Part shown: in pieces, positions 1 to 9,239 of the stretch | Layout: every line of letters starts with the position of its first letter | How positions within the stretch are numbered: position 1 is the first letter of the stretch | Origin: Halomonas sp. GD1P12 | Lineage (GTDB): Bacteria > Pseudomonadota > Gammaproteobacteria > Pseudomonadales > Halomonadaceae | Assembly: GCF_025725645.1 (NCBI RefSeq) | Contig: NZ_CP107007.1 | Location: forward strand, 2,356,001 to 2,420,000 | Direction of reading: 5' to 3' | DNA: 64,000 nt | Notes under the pieces: model-generated | Told to the model about the DNA's origin: nothing | Database searches by the model: none | What the model saw: the letters and a program-made list of their open reading frames with translations, nothing else | Made by a program: the position numbers and the translations under genes

Positions 1-410
1 TAGTAGTCGGTGGTCTTGTAGAGAAAGTCCGCGGTATCCGACATCACCACAAAACCGTGGCCGAAGCCTTCCGGCACCCAGAGCTGGCGGTTGTTCTCAG
101 CGGAAAGCTCGACGCCCACCCACTGGCCGAAGTGGCTGGAATCGCGGCGAAGGTCGACCGCCACATCGAAGACGCTTCCCTGGGTGACGCGAACGAGTTT
201 GCCCTGGGGCTGCTCGAGCTGGTAGTGAATGCCGCGAAGCACCCCCTGACGCGAGCGCGAGTGGTTGTCCTGCACGAATTCACGTGTACAGCCGGTGGCC
301 TCTTCGAACGCCTTTTGATTGAAGCTTTCCATGAAAAAGCCGCGCTCGTCGCCGAATACTTTGGGTGTCAGAATCACGACGCCCGGCAATGACGTTTGTT
401 CGACCTGCAT
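1..410 (-). CDS. rfbC: dTDP-4-dehydrorhamnose 3,5-epimerase (RmlC), C-terminus cut by window edge
   Basis: Third enzyme of dTDP-L-rhamnose synthesis, epimerising dTDP-4-keto-6-deoxyglucose at C3 and C5. The 136 visible codons begin [20 protein letters not shown] and include the family's core, with RGFFMESFN near residue 25, QDNHSRSRQGVLRG around 50-64 containing the conserved His, and WVPEGFGHGFVV near 115. These are classic RmlC cupin segments. The frame is still open at base 1, so roughly the last quarter of a usual 180-residue protein lies outside the window. Its ATG overlaps the rfbA stop (TAATG), indicating translational coupling at the end of a B-D-A-C operon. Very confident. Confidence 0.95.
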   Translation of the reverse strand, partial: MQVEQTSLPGVVILTPKVFGDERGFFMESFNQKAFEEATGCTREFVQDNHSRSRQGVLRGIHYQLEQPQGKLVRVTQGSVFDVAVDLRRDSSHFGQWVGVELSAENNRQLWVPEGFGHGFVVMSDTADFLYKTTDY

Positions 411-1294
411 TAGTGACCTCCCTTGCTATCGAGCCGCGCAAGCAGATACTGGCCGTAACCGGTCTTGGATAGCGCGCTGGCGCTTTCGCGAAGCGCTTCA
501 TCGCTCAGCCAGCCCTGGTGCCAGGCGATCTCCTCGAGACACGCCACCTTCAGCCCCTGGCGATGCTCGATGGTTTGCACGTACTGGCTGGCTTCCAACA
601 GGCTGTCATGAGTACCGGTATCCAGCCATGCAAAGCCGCGGCCCAGGCGTTCGACACGCAGGTCGCCGCGCTCCAGGTAAGCATTGTTGATGCTGGTGAT
701 CTCGAGCTCACCGCGCTCGGAAGGCTCAACCTTTCTGGCGATCTCGACCACGTCGTTGTCGTAGAAGTAGAGCCCGGTCACTGCGTAGGGCGACTTCGGC
801 TTGGCCGGCTTCTCCTCGATGGAAACGGCGGTGCCGCTTTCGTCGAACGCCACCACGCCAAAGCGCTCCGGGTCCTTCACCAGGTACCCAAACACGGTAG
901 CGCCGCTTGGCTGCTCGCTTGCGCGCTTGAGCTGCTCGGAGAAGTGCTGGCCGTGGAAGATGTTGTCGCCCAGCACCAGGCACACCGGGGATTCGCCGAT
1001 GAACTCTTCACCGATGATGAACGCCTGGGCCAGACCGTCCGGGCTAGGCTGCACGGCATACTCGAAGCGCACGCCGAAGGCGCTACCATCGCCTAACAGG
1101 TTTTCGTACTGCGGCAAATCTTCCGGGGTCGAGATGATCAGAATCTCGCGGATGCCGGCCAGCATCAGCACCGAGATCGGGTAATAGATCATCGGCTTGT
1201 CGTAAATGGGCAGCAGCTGCTTGGAGACGCCGCGGGTGATGGGATGCAGGCGCGTGCCGCTGCCCCCGGCCAGAATAATACCTTTACGTTGCAT
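410..1294 (-). CDS. rfbA: glucose-1-phosphate thymidylyltransferase (RmlA)
   Basis: Makes dTDP-glucose from dTTP and glucose-1-phosphate, the first step to dTDP-L-rhamnose, in the cytoplasm. The 294 residues match the usual family length. The N-terminus holds the nucleotidyltransferase signature [20 protein letters not shown] (about residues 9-28) followed by [18 protein letters not shown] (about 108) supplies the metal-binding Asp and EEKPAKPKS (about 160) is the sugar-binding segment. The stop overlaps the rfbC start, and the gene lies 27 bases after rfbD in the same direction. Assignment is secure. Confidence 0.97.
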   Translation of the reverse strand: MQRKGIILAGGSGTRLHPITRGVSKQLLPIYDKPMIYYPISVLMLAGIREILIISTPEDLPQYENLLGDGSAFGVRFEYAVQPSPDGLAQAFIIGEEFIGESPVCLVLGDNIFHGQHFSEQLKRASEQPSGATVFGYLVKDPERFGVVAFDESGTAVSIEEKPAKPKSPYAVTGLYFYDNDVVEIARKVEPSERGELEITSINNAYLERGDLRVERLGRGFAWLDTGTHDSLLEASQYVQTIEHRQGLKVACLEEIAWHQGWLSDEALRESASALSKTGYGQYLLARLDSKGGH

Positions 1295-1321
1295 GGTGTC
1301 CTTCCTTGCTCAAGGCTCGCT

Positions 1322-2218
1322 TTAACGCGAGCTTGCGATTTCTTGCACGGTCAACGCGACCTGGCTTTGCCAATCCGGCAGCGTGATTCCCAATGCTTTC
1401 TCGAGTTTACCCACATTCAGGCGGGAATTCAGCGGCCGGGTAGCGGGCGTGGGGTAGTCGCTGGTGGGAATGGCGCCCACGCCCTGCTCGGTGATCGAAA
1501 GTGGCAGGCCGGCCTTTTTCGCGTGCTCGAAGATTTCGCAGGCAAAGCCGTGCCAGCTGGTGTGCCCGCGCGGTGCCAGGTGATACACCCCGCTTTTGAG
1601 ATCGCTGCCGTCCGGGCTCAGCCATCTGGTCAGCGCCTGCTGAGTGACCAGCGCGATCAAGCGAGCGGGGGTCGGCGCGCCCACCTGATCGTCGATGATG
1701 TTGAGGCTTTCGCGCTCGGCGCCCAAACGCAACATGGTGGCCAAAAAGCTCTTGCCGAAGGCGCTATAAACCCAGCTGGTACGAAAGATCAGATGCCGGC
1801 AGCCGCTGTCACACACCGCCTCGTCGCCGGCAAGCTTGGTGTCGCCGTAGACATTACGCGGCCCGACCGGGTCGCTCTCGCGCCAGGGCGTATCGCCGTC
1901 ACCGGTATAAACGTAGTCCGACGAGTAGTGCACCAGCAGCGCGTTGTTCACCGCGCAGTGAGCGGCAAGCTGAGCGGGCAGCGACGCGTTCAGGCGCGTG
2001 GCCGCCGCCTCGTCGGATTCCGCCTGGTCCACCGCCGTATAGGCCGCCGCGTTGACGATGACATCCGGCTGATGCGTGGCAAGATATGCATCCACCGCCT
2101 CGCCATCGGCCAAATCCAGCACCTGGCGCGAAGGAGCCAGCAGTTCCCCCAGGGTCGCCAGCTGGCGTTTGAGCTCGAAGCCCACCTGCCCATTACCACC
2201 GGTAATCAGGATCTTCAT
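1322..2218 (-). CDS. rfbD: dTDP-4-dehydrorhamnose reductase (RmlD)
   Basis: Last step of dTDP-L-rhamnose synthesis, NAD(P)H reduction of the 4-keto group. The 298-residue short-chain dehydrogenase starts MKILITGGNGQVGFELKRQL, a Rossmann GxxGxxG motif. SSDYVYTG (about 102) and the YGDTK catalytic Tyr/Lys pair (about 128) are present. I chose the ATG at 2218 over an in-frame TTG six bases upstream, because AAGGA lies seven bases before this ATG. It sits between rfbB and rfbA in the operon. Confidence 0.96.
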   Translation of the reverse strand: MKILITGGNGQVGFELKRQLATLGELLAPSRQVLDLADGEAVDAYLATHQPDVIVNAAAYTAVDQAESDEAAATRLNASLPAQLAAHCAVNNALLVHYSSDYVYTGDGDTPWRESDPVGPRNVYGDTKLAGDEAVCDSGCRHLIFRTSWVYSAFGKSFLATMLRLGAERESLNIIDDQVGAPTPARLIALVTQQALTRWLSPDGSDLKSGVYHLAPRGHTSWHGFACEIFEHAKKAGLPLSITEQGVGAIPTSDYPTPATRPLNSRLNVGKLEKALGITLPDWQSQVALTVQEIASSR

Positions 2219-2264
2219 GGTCAAATCCTTTTAAATCAGAATGATCGATGATCGCTTTGCCAAA

Positions 2265-3323
2265 TCATAAGCTCCCTAGCCGCTCGCCCTGGTAGCTGCC
2301 GTCCTGCACGCGCTGCCACCACTGCCGATTGTCCAGGTACCACTGCACGGTTTTACGCAGGCCGGTCTCGAAGGTCTCTTCCGGGCGCCAGCCCAGCTCG
2401 CGCTCGATCTTGTCGGCGTCGATCGCGTAGCGCACGTCGTGGCCCGGCCGGTCGGCCACGAACGTGATCAGCTCGCGGTAGCTTTTCTCGGCGGGCACCA
2501 GCTCCTGAAGCAGATCGCAAAGCGTCTCGACTACTTCCAGATTCGCCTTCTCGTTGTGGCCACCGATATTGTAGGTCTCACCGACCTTGCCCTCGGTCAC
2601 TACGTTCACCAGCGCCCGGGCGTGGTCTTCGACAAAGAGCCAGTCGCGCACCTGCTGGCCATCGCCGTATACCGGCAGCGCCTTGCCCGCCAGAGCGTTT
2701 AAAATCATCAGCGGAATGAGCTTTTCCGGGAAATGATACGGCCCATAGTTGTTCGAGCAGTTGGTCAGCAGCACCGGCAAGCCATAGGTGCGATACCAGG
2801 CGCGCACCAGGTGATCGGAACTTGCCTTGCTGGCGGAGTACGGCGAGCTCGGCGCGTAGGGAGTCTCTTCGGTGAACAGATCCTCCGGGCCTTCCAGATC
2901 GCCGTACACTTCATCGGTGGAGACGTGATGAAAGCGAAACGCGGCGGCTTTCTCGGGGCGACTCTCTTTGAGACCGTTCCAATACTGGCGGGCGGCTTCC
3001 AAAAGCGTGTAGGTCCCGACGATATTGGTCTCAATGAACGCCGCCGGGCCGTCGATCGAGCGGTCCACGTGAGACTCCGCCGCCAGATGCATCACCGCAT
3101 CCGGCTGGTGGCGCTCGAAAAGCCGGGCCATGTGCGCGGCGTCATTGATGTTGGCGTGCTCGAAGACGTAGCGCTCGTTGCCCTCGACGTCAGCCAGCGA
3201 CTCCAGGTTACCGGCGTAGGTCAGGGCATCGACGTTGACGACCTCATGGTCGGTGTTGGCGATGAGGTGCCTGACGACTGCCGAGCCGATGAATCCTGCT
3301 CCACCCGTGACTAGAAGCTTCAT
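2265..3323 (-). CDS. rfbB: dTDP-glucose 4,6-dehydratase (RmlB)
   Basis: Converts dTDP-glucose to dTDP-4-keto-6-deoxyglucose with bound NAD. The 352 residues fit the family (about 350-360). Seen: the Rossmann motif [13 protein letters not shown] (about 7-19), the STDEVYG segment with the catalytic Asp/Glu (about 130), [11 protein letters not shown] with catalytic Tyr/Lys (about 163), and [18 protein letters not shown] near 190. An in-frame start 36 bases upstream is possible, but the ATG at 3323 places [10 protein letters not shown] at the N-terminus as in the family and has AAGG nearby. It is the first gene of the rfbBDAC set; the 135 bases upstream must hold the promoter, though I could not pick clear boxes. 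Confidence 0.96.
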   Translation of the reverse strand: MKLLVTGGAGFIGSAVVRHLIANTDHEVVNVDALTYAGNLESLADVEGNERYVFEHANINDAAHMARLFERHQPDAVMHLAAESHVDRSIDGPAAFIETNIVGTYTLLEAARQYWNGLKESRPEKAAAFRFHHVSTDEVYGDLEGPEDLFTEETPYAPSSPYSASKASSDHLVRAWYRTYGLPVLLTNCSNNYGPYHFPEKLIPLMILNALAGKALPVYGDGQQVRDWLFVEDHARALVNVVTEGKVGETYNIGGHNEKANLEVVETLCDLLQELVPAEKSYRELITFVADRPGHDVRYAIDADKIERELGWRPEETFETGLRKTVQWYLDNRQWWQRVQDGSYQGERLGSL

Positions 3324-3458
3324 AATGACTGCCTTGTGCATGACCTTGAGATTGTGCAACTGCCGTTTTGAAGGGCCCGAACGTCAGGCCATTGAAAGCA
3401 GCGATCCAGCGCACAAGGATAACATGCAAACACCGGCGGGCACCCCCCAACGCACCGG

Positions 3459-5228
3459 CTACTGGCGCTCGCGAGCCAACCGCTGCAACAGGTCGCGCTT
3501 GAGCGGTCTGGAAAGCATCGATGCACGTACAAAGCGGCTATCGTCGCCGTCAACTCGAATCACGCCCTGACCTTGCGGGCAGAAAACATTCACGAGATCG
3601 CGCTGATCACCCCGTGCATGAAAGACACATGCAGGCCAGGTGTCGTCCGGGTTCAGCAGGCTACGCGGTGGGCTTTGATGACAGTACGGGGGCTCGCTAA
3701 CATGCGCCAAAAGCGTTGGCATCAAATCGGCCTGATGATAGAGCCCACTGACCTCGCCCACGCCCTTTTCGCCGGTGAGAATGAACCCGGGAACGTTCGA
3801 GGCCGCCGCACGCCCTAAAAGCGCGTGCTCCTCGCGACTCATCATGGTCATCGCACGATGATCACTGACCACCACCAACAGGCCATTGCCGAAAAATCCG
3901 TCGCGCTTCAGGGCCTCGATAAAGTCGGCGGCGGTGTCATCCATATAGCGAAAAACCTGTTCTTCGCTTCGCTCGTGCGTATCAGGATGAACGAAAGGAT
4001 GATGCGTGCTGACGTTCTCGATCACCACGAACTGAGGATGAGGCGAGCGCTGGCGCTGGCGCAGGAACGACAAGGCATGCTCATAAAGTGCGGCGTCCTC
4101 CACGGCGTTGAAGTGATGGCGCGCCAAGCCATCGAAGGCGGGGGTGTCGTGACCCTGCAGCGTGTCGAAACCGATATGCGAAAGCCACTCTCCCTTATGG
4201 GTAAAAGAGAGGTCGCCCGAGGTAAGAAAGCTACGTTCATAGCCACGCGCAGCTAGCGCGTGCGGCAGCGCCTGCTCTGCACGCCGCCAGGCACCCTCGA
4301 AAGCCTCGGTTTGCGTGGGCGGCGTAAACGGCAGTACCAGCTGCCGGCCGGTCAGCAGCGACACTAGCCCATCGTTGGTGGTGGAACCCCCAGCGTGCAA
4401 GCGAGAGAACCAGGTGCCCTCACCCGCCAAGCGGTCCAGCCGCGGTGTCCAATCATTGAGCCCTGACCAGCGCTGACTGTGATAAGGCGACCAGGACTCC
4501 AGCACCAAAACGACCACATTATCGCGGTGCGCAGGCGTCGATGTGCAGTAATACGGCGCAGGGTCCGTCTGAAGATGCCCAAGGTTTTGCGCACCGTAAC
4601 GCTCGTCGATGCCGGTTGGCCAGTTGGCGGCCAGAACGTTTTCAAGCGCCCATTGGTGTACGTACCCAGGTGTGGGCAATAAAAGGGCCAACCCGGCGAC
4701 GCTCAGCATCAGCGCCGCACCGGTCAGTCCGAACCGGCGACTCAACGCGTGCTGGGGTGATATCCGTATCCACCACCACCCGCTGAGCGCGACCAATAAC
4801 GTACACGCTATCGCGACCGACAAGGGCGCCTGATCCAACACGCTTACCGCCAGCTCGGCGTCGGCCAGGTAGATACGGGCATCGGCAATCATGAAACGAG
4901 AGTTGAACTGCACCATGGTGGCGATATCCAGCACATACAGCCAAAACCCCATCACCGCAGGCACCCGCCAAAGCAGCGCCCACCACCGCACAGGCCTCAA
5001 CGTAGATACCGCAAACAGCAGCGCCAGCGCCACAAGATAAGGCACATCGGCTTTAATGACGGCAGGCGTCGCGCACCAGCGACAGCTCAATACCGCGCTC
5101 GACATGTCCTGCAACACCGCCACGCGCACCACCAACGCAGCCACCAGGCAAAGTCCGAAAACCCCCAGTGGCGTCATCCAAAACCGCCACGCGGCGGGCG
5201 AGGTCAACGGGTAACACTTTGCATTCAT
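3459..5228 (-). CDS. LTA synthase/sulfatase-fold membrane phosphotransferase
   Basis: The 589-residue protein has about five hydrophobic segments in residues 15-190, then a periplasmic alkaline-phosphatase-superfamily domain. Visible signatures are VVVLVLESWSPYH (about 240, metal-binding Glu), GGSTTNDGLVSLLTG (about 280, with the nucleophile Thr) and VVVSDHRAMT (about 455, metal-binding Asp-His). This layout is that of LTA synthase, OpgB phosphoglycerol transferases and related phosphoethanolamine transferases, which move a head group from a phospholipid to a glycan. The exact donor and acceptor cannot be told from sequence. It is same-strand with and upstream of rfbB (135-base gap) and divergent from a GDPD-like lipoprotein. 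The substrate role is inference; the fold is well supported. Confidence 0.8.
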   Translation of the reverse strand: MNAKCYPLTSPAAWRFWMTPLGVFGLCLVAALVVRVAVLQDMSSAVLSCRWCATPAVIKADVPYLVALALLFAVSTLRPVRWWALLWRVPAVMGFWLYVLDIATMVQFNSRFMIADARIYLADAELAVSVLDQAPLSVAIACTLLVALSGWWWIRISPQHALSRRFGLTGAALMLSVAGLALLLPTPGYVHQWALENVLAANWPTGIDERYGAQNLGHLQTDPAPYYCTSTPAHRDNVVVLVLESWSPYHSQRWSGLNDWTPRLDRLAGEGTWFSRLHAGGSTTNDGLVSLLTGRQLVLPFTPPTQTEAFEGAWRRAEQALPHALAARGYERSFLTSGDLSFTHKGEWLSHIGFDTLQGHDTPAFDGLARHHFNAVEDAALYEHALSFLRQRQRSPHPQFVVIENVSTHHPFVHPDTHERSEEQVFRYMDDTAADFIEALKRDGFFGNGLLVVVSDHRAMTMMSREEHALLGRAAASNVPGFILTGEKGVGEVSGLYHQADLMPTLLAHVSEPPYCHQSPPRSLLNPDDTWPACVFHARGDQRDLVNVFCPQGQGVIRVDGDDSRFVRASMLSRPLKRDLLQRLARERQ

Positions 5229-5430
5229 ACAGCATACTCAAAAGAAGCCGTTCGCCCGCCAGTGGGGGGCTCGTTTAAAACCATTGACCTATAAAATCAG
5301 GTGCTATCCGGGCAAGACGCTACCGGGGCGTGATAGCATTTCGCCGTATTGGCAGAGCAAAGCGTCAGTCACGTAATGCCCTTCCCCACACGGTGCGCTG
5401 TTGCGGCACGGATACTACAAGAGATTCGCC

Positions 5431-6186
5431 ATGCTTGCTTTTCGCATCGTACTTTTGGCTGGACTGGCGGCGCTCGCCGGCTGTGGCGACACGGCGACCG
5501 ATTTGCCGCGAGTCGCCCACGCCGGCGGTGGCGTCAACAACTGGGCCTACACAAACACGTTCGAGGCGCTCGATTTCAACCGCGACCACTTCGAGCTTTT
5601 CGAGATCGACCTCTCCTGGACCGCCGACGATCAGCTGGTATGCGTACACGACTGGCAGTACAACGCCGAATATATTTTTCAGCGCCGCTTCGATACCCGC
5701 CCCACCCTTGCCGAGTTCGAGCAGCTCGTTAGCGAGAACCCCTACGTTAAAAACTGCACGCTCGATACCCTCGTTGAGTGGCTCAAGGCGCACCCGGGAA
5801 AGCGCCTGGTACCGGATATCAAGGAGCGTGAACTGGAAGGGCTTGCGCGCATTGCCGAGCGGTTTGATCAGGTGGACGATCATGTGATAGCGCAGATGTA
5901 TGACCCCGCTCAGTACGAGCAGATTCGCGCGCTGGGCTATCGCGATATCATTTGGGGGCTCTACAAGGTTTACCTCATGCCGTTGGATGAGGTTATCGAT
6001 CACGCCAACGACATGGAGCTATTCGCGGTCTCCATGCCGCGCCGAATGGCCGAGCGCGGCGATGGAAAAGCCCTGGGTGAGGCCGGTATTGCGACCTACG
6101 TGCATACGGTGAACACCCAGCGCGAACTGGAGTACTACCGGTCGCGGGGCGTGGACGATATTTATACCGACTGGCTGGCGCCTTGA
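5431..6186 (+). CDS. GDPD-like phosphodiesterase lipoprotein
   Basis: Predicted 251-residue lipoprotein. The N-terminus MLAFRIVLLAGLAALAGCGD carries a short hydrophobic stretch ending in a LAGC lipobox, so the mature protein should be acylated at Cys18. The mature part matches the glycerophosphodiester phosphodiesterase TIM barrel: RVAHAGGG (about 27) replaces the usual HRGG, followed by NTFEALDFN, FEIDLSWT with the metal-binding Glu/Asp, VCVHDW with the second His, and DDIYTDW at the C-terminus. I chose the ATG at 5431 over an upstream TTG because it puts the signal peptide at the N-terminus. It is divergent from a phosphoglycerol-transferase-like gene, so a linked role in glycerophosphate turnover is possible but unproven. 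Confidence 0.8.
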   Translation: MLAFRIVLLAGLAALAGCGDTATDLPRVAHAGGGVNNWAYTNTFEALDFNRDHFELFEIDLSWTADDQLVCVHDWQYNAEYIFQRRFDTRPTLAEFEQLVSENPYVKNCTLDTLVEWLKAHPGKRLVPDIKERELEGLARIAERFDQVDDHVIAQMYDPAQYEQIRALGYRDIIWGLYKVYLMPLDEVIDHANDMELFAVSMPRRMAERGDGKALGEAGIATYVHTVNTQRELEYYRSRGVDDIYTDWLAP

Positions 6187-6406
6187 GCATCCATCAGATC
6201 AGTGCGCCCACTCAAACCGGTTTACGAATCGACTTACCCATCACCGCGAAGCTCTTTGCTGGTGATACCTTATGGCCCTAACATTCGATTAGCTTTTAAG
6301 TACATGATAAAATTTAACTCCTATTTATCCCCCTGACATTGATGACAACTCAATAGTGAACATAAAGGGGGAACGCCGCGACGAGAAAATTAAAAGGCTG
6401 GTTTGA

Positions 6407-7450
6407 ATGTCAAAAATCACGAATGGAATGGAATCCAACATATACTGGATCGATCTTTGCCGTGTGATAGCCACCCTGGGGGTCATTGCAATTCACGCCA
6501 GTGCTGACAGCTTTTATCAGTTTTCCACGCTTGATACGGGTAACTGGTTATCAGCAAATGCGATCGACTCGATATCTCGCATTTCGGTACCATTGTTCTT
6601 TCTTCTGTCCGGATTTCTCATTATTACGCCTCACCGTTCTGCTCCTTCGTTAAAAGGGCTGCTTAGGCGCATACAAAGAATTGCACTACCTCTGATCATA
6701 TGGAGTACTCTCTTTCTTTTTTATACCTCCTATTATACAAGAGAAAGTATCGACTTTTTTAGCATTCTACAAAGCCCTGCGATGTATCACCTGTGGTTTG
6801 TCTATGCGCTATTGGGTGTTTATCTGTTGATCCCCATTTTACAGAAAATAACCGACCTGCTAGTGGAACGAGTCGACTACGCCATATATTTTCTGGTGCT
6901 CTTTTTTATCGTCAACTGCCTACCTTTTTATTGGCAAGGAGGTTTGTATGGCCTTGTATTTGACAAAGGGTTGCCAAGCTATGCGGGTTACTTCGTATTT
7001 GGAGCATATTTCAAGTCATACCTTGCCACGAAAGGCGTCTCCCGATTTCAGGTCTTTATCGCTTTGGTTGCGTTCATCACGTCATCGCTCATAACTTTTT
7101 TATACACGTGGATGTTGTCAGATCGATATGACATGGCCATTCAAACGGCTTACGAGTACTTATCGCCTAACGTGTTTATCGCCTCAATTTCATTCATGGT
7201 GCTAATTAGCCAGATCAAAACGCCAAGCTTTTCTACTCAAAAAGCCGTAAGCTTCGTTTCGGAAAAAACGTTCGTTATATATTTCGTCCATGTCGTGGTG
7301 TTGGACAAAATATCGAATGCCTTGGCTAGTAATACTGAATTGCCTACAGGGCTTTTTATTATTCTTGCCCTAATAGTCACTTTTTTCATTAGTTTAATTT
7401 TGGCTATTGGTGTGCGAATGCTACCGAAATCAAGGCTCGTGTTCGGCTAA
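6407..7450 (+). CDS. membrane acyltransferase, WecH/OafA-like, AT-rich
   Basis: A 347-residue integral membrane protein of the acyltransferase-3 family, with about ten hydrophobic segments. It begins with the typical YWIDLCRVIATLGVIAIHAS, whose His near residue 27 corresponds to the conserved family His, then SRISVPLFFLLSGFLI. Such enzymes O-acetylate or O-acylate surface glycans or lipids. Base composition is unlike its neighbours: the 60 bases from 6901 are 38% G+C. That suggests recent acquisition. It is convergent with a second acyltransferase, 19 bases away. Substrate unknown. Confidence 0.85.
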   Translation: MSKITNGMESNIYWIDLCRVIATLGVIAIHASADSFYQFSTLDTGNWLSANAIDSISRISVPLFFLLSGFLIITPHRSAPSLKGLLRRIQRIALPLIIWSTLFLFYTSYYTRESIDFFSILQSPAMYHLWFVYALLGVYLLIPILQKITDLLVERVDYAIYFLVLFFIVNCLPFYWQGGLYGLVFDKGLPSYAGYFVFGAYFKSYLATKGVSRFQVFIALVAFITSSLITFLYTWMLSDRYDMAIQTAYEYLSPNVFIASISFMVLISQIKTPSFSTQKAVSFVSEKTFVIYFVHVVVLDKISNALASNTELPTGLFIILALIVTFFISLILAIGVRMLPKSRLVFG

Positions 7451-7469
7451 TGCTAGAAGGCCAAGACCG

Positions 7470-8483
7470 CTAATAAGGCGCGCTCATCCAGCGCGCAAGG
7501 CGTGGCTTGCAAAAGCGAAGCAGCGGCGCCTCGACCAAAACCCAGGACCCCCAAGCCAGCAAAATCGAAAGTATCAGCGCAGCCGCCATCCCCCCTACGC
7601 CAGAGACCACGGGGTCAAGCCACATCGGCGGCAGGTTGTGAAAGAGATACACCCCAAAACTGATCGTGCCGAGAAACGCCAAGGGCCGAGACGAGCGGAC
7701 AGTCAGGTGGCTGTGTAGCACCACCCAGAACAGCAGCCCGAACAGCAGTACCATCACGCCGCGAAAATAAAACCCCGAAAACTCAGAAGTCAGTTCGAGA
7801 AATGTCTGGTAAAAGAAGCCGCAGGCAATGATCACGCCCATCAGGGCCAGCGTCAGCCAGCTATAGGTTTTGGAAGGCTTGATCTCACGACGATGGGCCA
7901 CATGGCCGATTAGCCCCCCCAGCCAAAACGCAAACAGGTGCAACGGAAATACCCATAGTTCGATGTATCCATCGTGCCATTCGATCAGCGGTGTTTTTAA
8001 CGTCGCCACGGCTACCAGCAACAGCGCCCCTACCTGCCAAGCGCGCGGCGTTACCCGAGGCAAAAATGCCACGAGCGTAAAAAAGGTAAAAAAGACCGGC
8101 ATCGACCAGAACGGCGGGTTCAGCGCAAAGACCGTGGCCTTATCGGGTACGGTCAAAAGAAACGTTAGGTGGTGAAAAAGCAACGCCGGCCAGCTCGAAA
8201 CTGGCGGCCACTGTGTGAGCAGGTATGCGACCACGGCCACCAGGTACGCTGGGTATAAACGAAGCAGCCGCTTGACCAGATAATGAAGCCCTCGACTGTG
8301 CTCCCAATTCAGCGCGTAATATCCCGCCACAATGAAAAAGCAGCCCGTGCCGTTGCTGTAAAACGAAAACTGATAATAGTGACCGGCATAGTGACAGGCC
8401 ACTACCAGCAGCGCTCCGAACACCTTGGTCAGGTGCAATGCGTTGAAAAGTGAGGGCGACATGGGGGCAGCACCGCTAGCCAT
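7470..8483 (-). CDS. membrane acyltransferase, acyltransferase-3 family
   Basis: A 337-residue polytopic protein. FNALHLTKVFGALLVVACHYAGH near the N-terminus carries the family's conserved His, followed by NGTGCFFIVAGYYAL and RGLHYLVKRLLRLYPAYLV, the usual order in OafA/NodX/ExoZ-type acyltransferases. Hydrophobic segments cover most of the rest. It probably decorates a surface polysaccharide, but no substrate can be read from sequence. The first ATG has no clear Shine-Dalgarno; a second at 8462 is possible. G+C content is like the chromosome, unlike the convergent gene beside it. Confidence 0.85.
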   Translation of the reverse strand: MASGAAPMSPSLFNALHLTKVFGALLVVACHYAGHYYQFSFYSNGTGCFFIVAGYYALNWEHSRGLHYLVKRLLRLYPAYLVAVVAYLLTQWPPVSSWPALLFHHLTFLLTVPDKATVFALNPPFWSMPVFFTFFTLVAFLPRVTPRAWQVGALLLVAVATLKTPLIEWHDGYIELWVFPLHLFAFWLGGLIGHVAHRREIKPSKTYSWLTLALMGVIIACGFFYQTFLELTSEFSGFYFRGVMVLLFGLLFWVVLHSHLTVRSSRPLAFLGTISFGVYLFHNLPPMWLDPVVSGVGGMAAALILSILLAWGSWVLVEAPLLRFCKPRLARWMSAPY

Positions 8484-8592
8484 AAAGGGGCAAAACCATA
8501 CACTATTTGGCCGTTTTTATAAAAAGCGATCAATTTAACATACGGTACGCCGTTGAACGTAATACTTCACTTTGCCAAAAAAGAGCCTGCTC

Positions 8593-9225
8593 ATGCCCCT
8601 ACAAAACCGCATCGACCCCTACGGCCAGCTTTGCAGCGTCAGTGCTCGCGGCGCGCTAATGGGCAATCGCGGCCTACTGCACGATGACGATAAAACCATC
8701 ACGCGGCCCTGGGCGCACAAGCAGTGGGTCACCTGCGTGACGCACTTTCCAGGCCATGAACGCCCGGTATTCGAACCCGGGCGCTATTCCCAGCTCTTTT
8801 TTCTGGACGAGGCCACCGCGTTTGCCGCCGGGCATCGCCCGTGCGGGTCCTGTCGCCAGCAGCGCTTCAAGGCGTTCAAGCACGCCTGGCTTGCGGCCAA
8901 CCCGCGGGCGGGCATCGAAAAGCCAAGCCTTGCGGACATCGACAAAACCCTGCATGCCGAGCGCGCCCGGCGTGGCGGCCACAAGGTAACCTTTCAGGCA
9001 GCTCTTGAGGGGCTGCCCTTTGGCACCCTGATCGATCTGGGTGGCCAGGCGTATCTGGTCACGCAAGATCACCTGTTCCCTTGGAGTTTCGAGGGTTATG
9101 GGCCGGCCACTCCCCTGCCCGCCTCAGGCACGCAAGTGACCGTGCTGACCCCGGCCTCCATCGTGGAGCTGTTTCGGAGTGGCTTTCGCCTGCAGGTGCA
9201 CGAAAGCGCCGAAGATCAGCGCTAA
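8593..9225 (+). CDS. conserved protein of unknown function with CxxC motif
   Basis: I do not recognise a named function for this 210-residue soluble protein. It has no signal peptide or membrane segment. A short CGSCRQQRFKAFKHAW segment near residue 86 resembles the zinc-ligand or DNA-contact knuckle seen in Ada-like N-terminal domains; TCVTHFPGHERPVFEPGRYS precedes it. The C-terminal half has FGTLIDLGGQAYLVTQDHLFPWSFEGYG, reminiscent of a small beta-barrel. I set the start at the ATG at 8593 because the only upstream alternative is a TTG. It is convergent with sapC, only 14 bases away. Confidence 0.7.
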   Translation: MPLQNRIDPYGQLCSVSARGALMGNRGLLHDDDKTITRPWAHKQWVTCVTHFPGHERPVFEPGRYSQLFFLDEATAFAAGHRPCGSCRQQRFKAFKHAWLAANPRAGIEKPSLADIDKTLHAERARRGGHKVTFQAALEGLPFGTLIDLGGQAYLVTQDHLFPWSFEGYGPATPLPASGTQVTVLTPASIVELFRSGFRLQVHESAEDQR

Positions 9226-9239
9226 GCCGCTTCGAGCGA

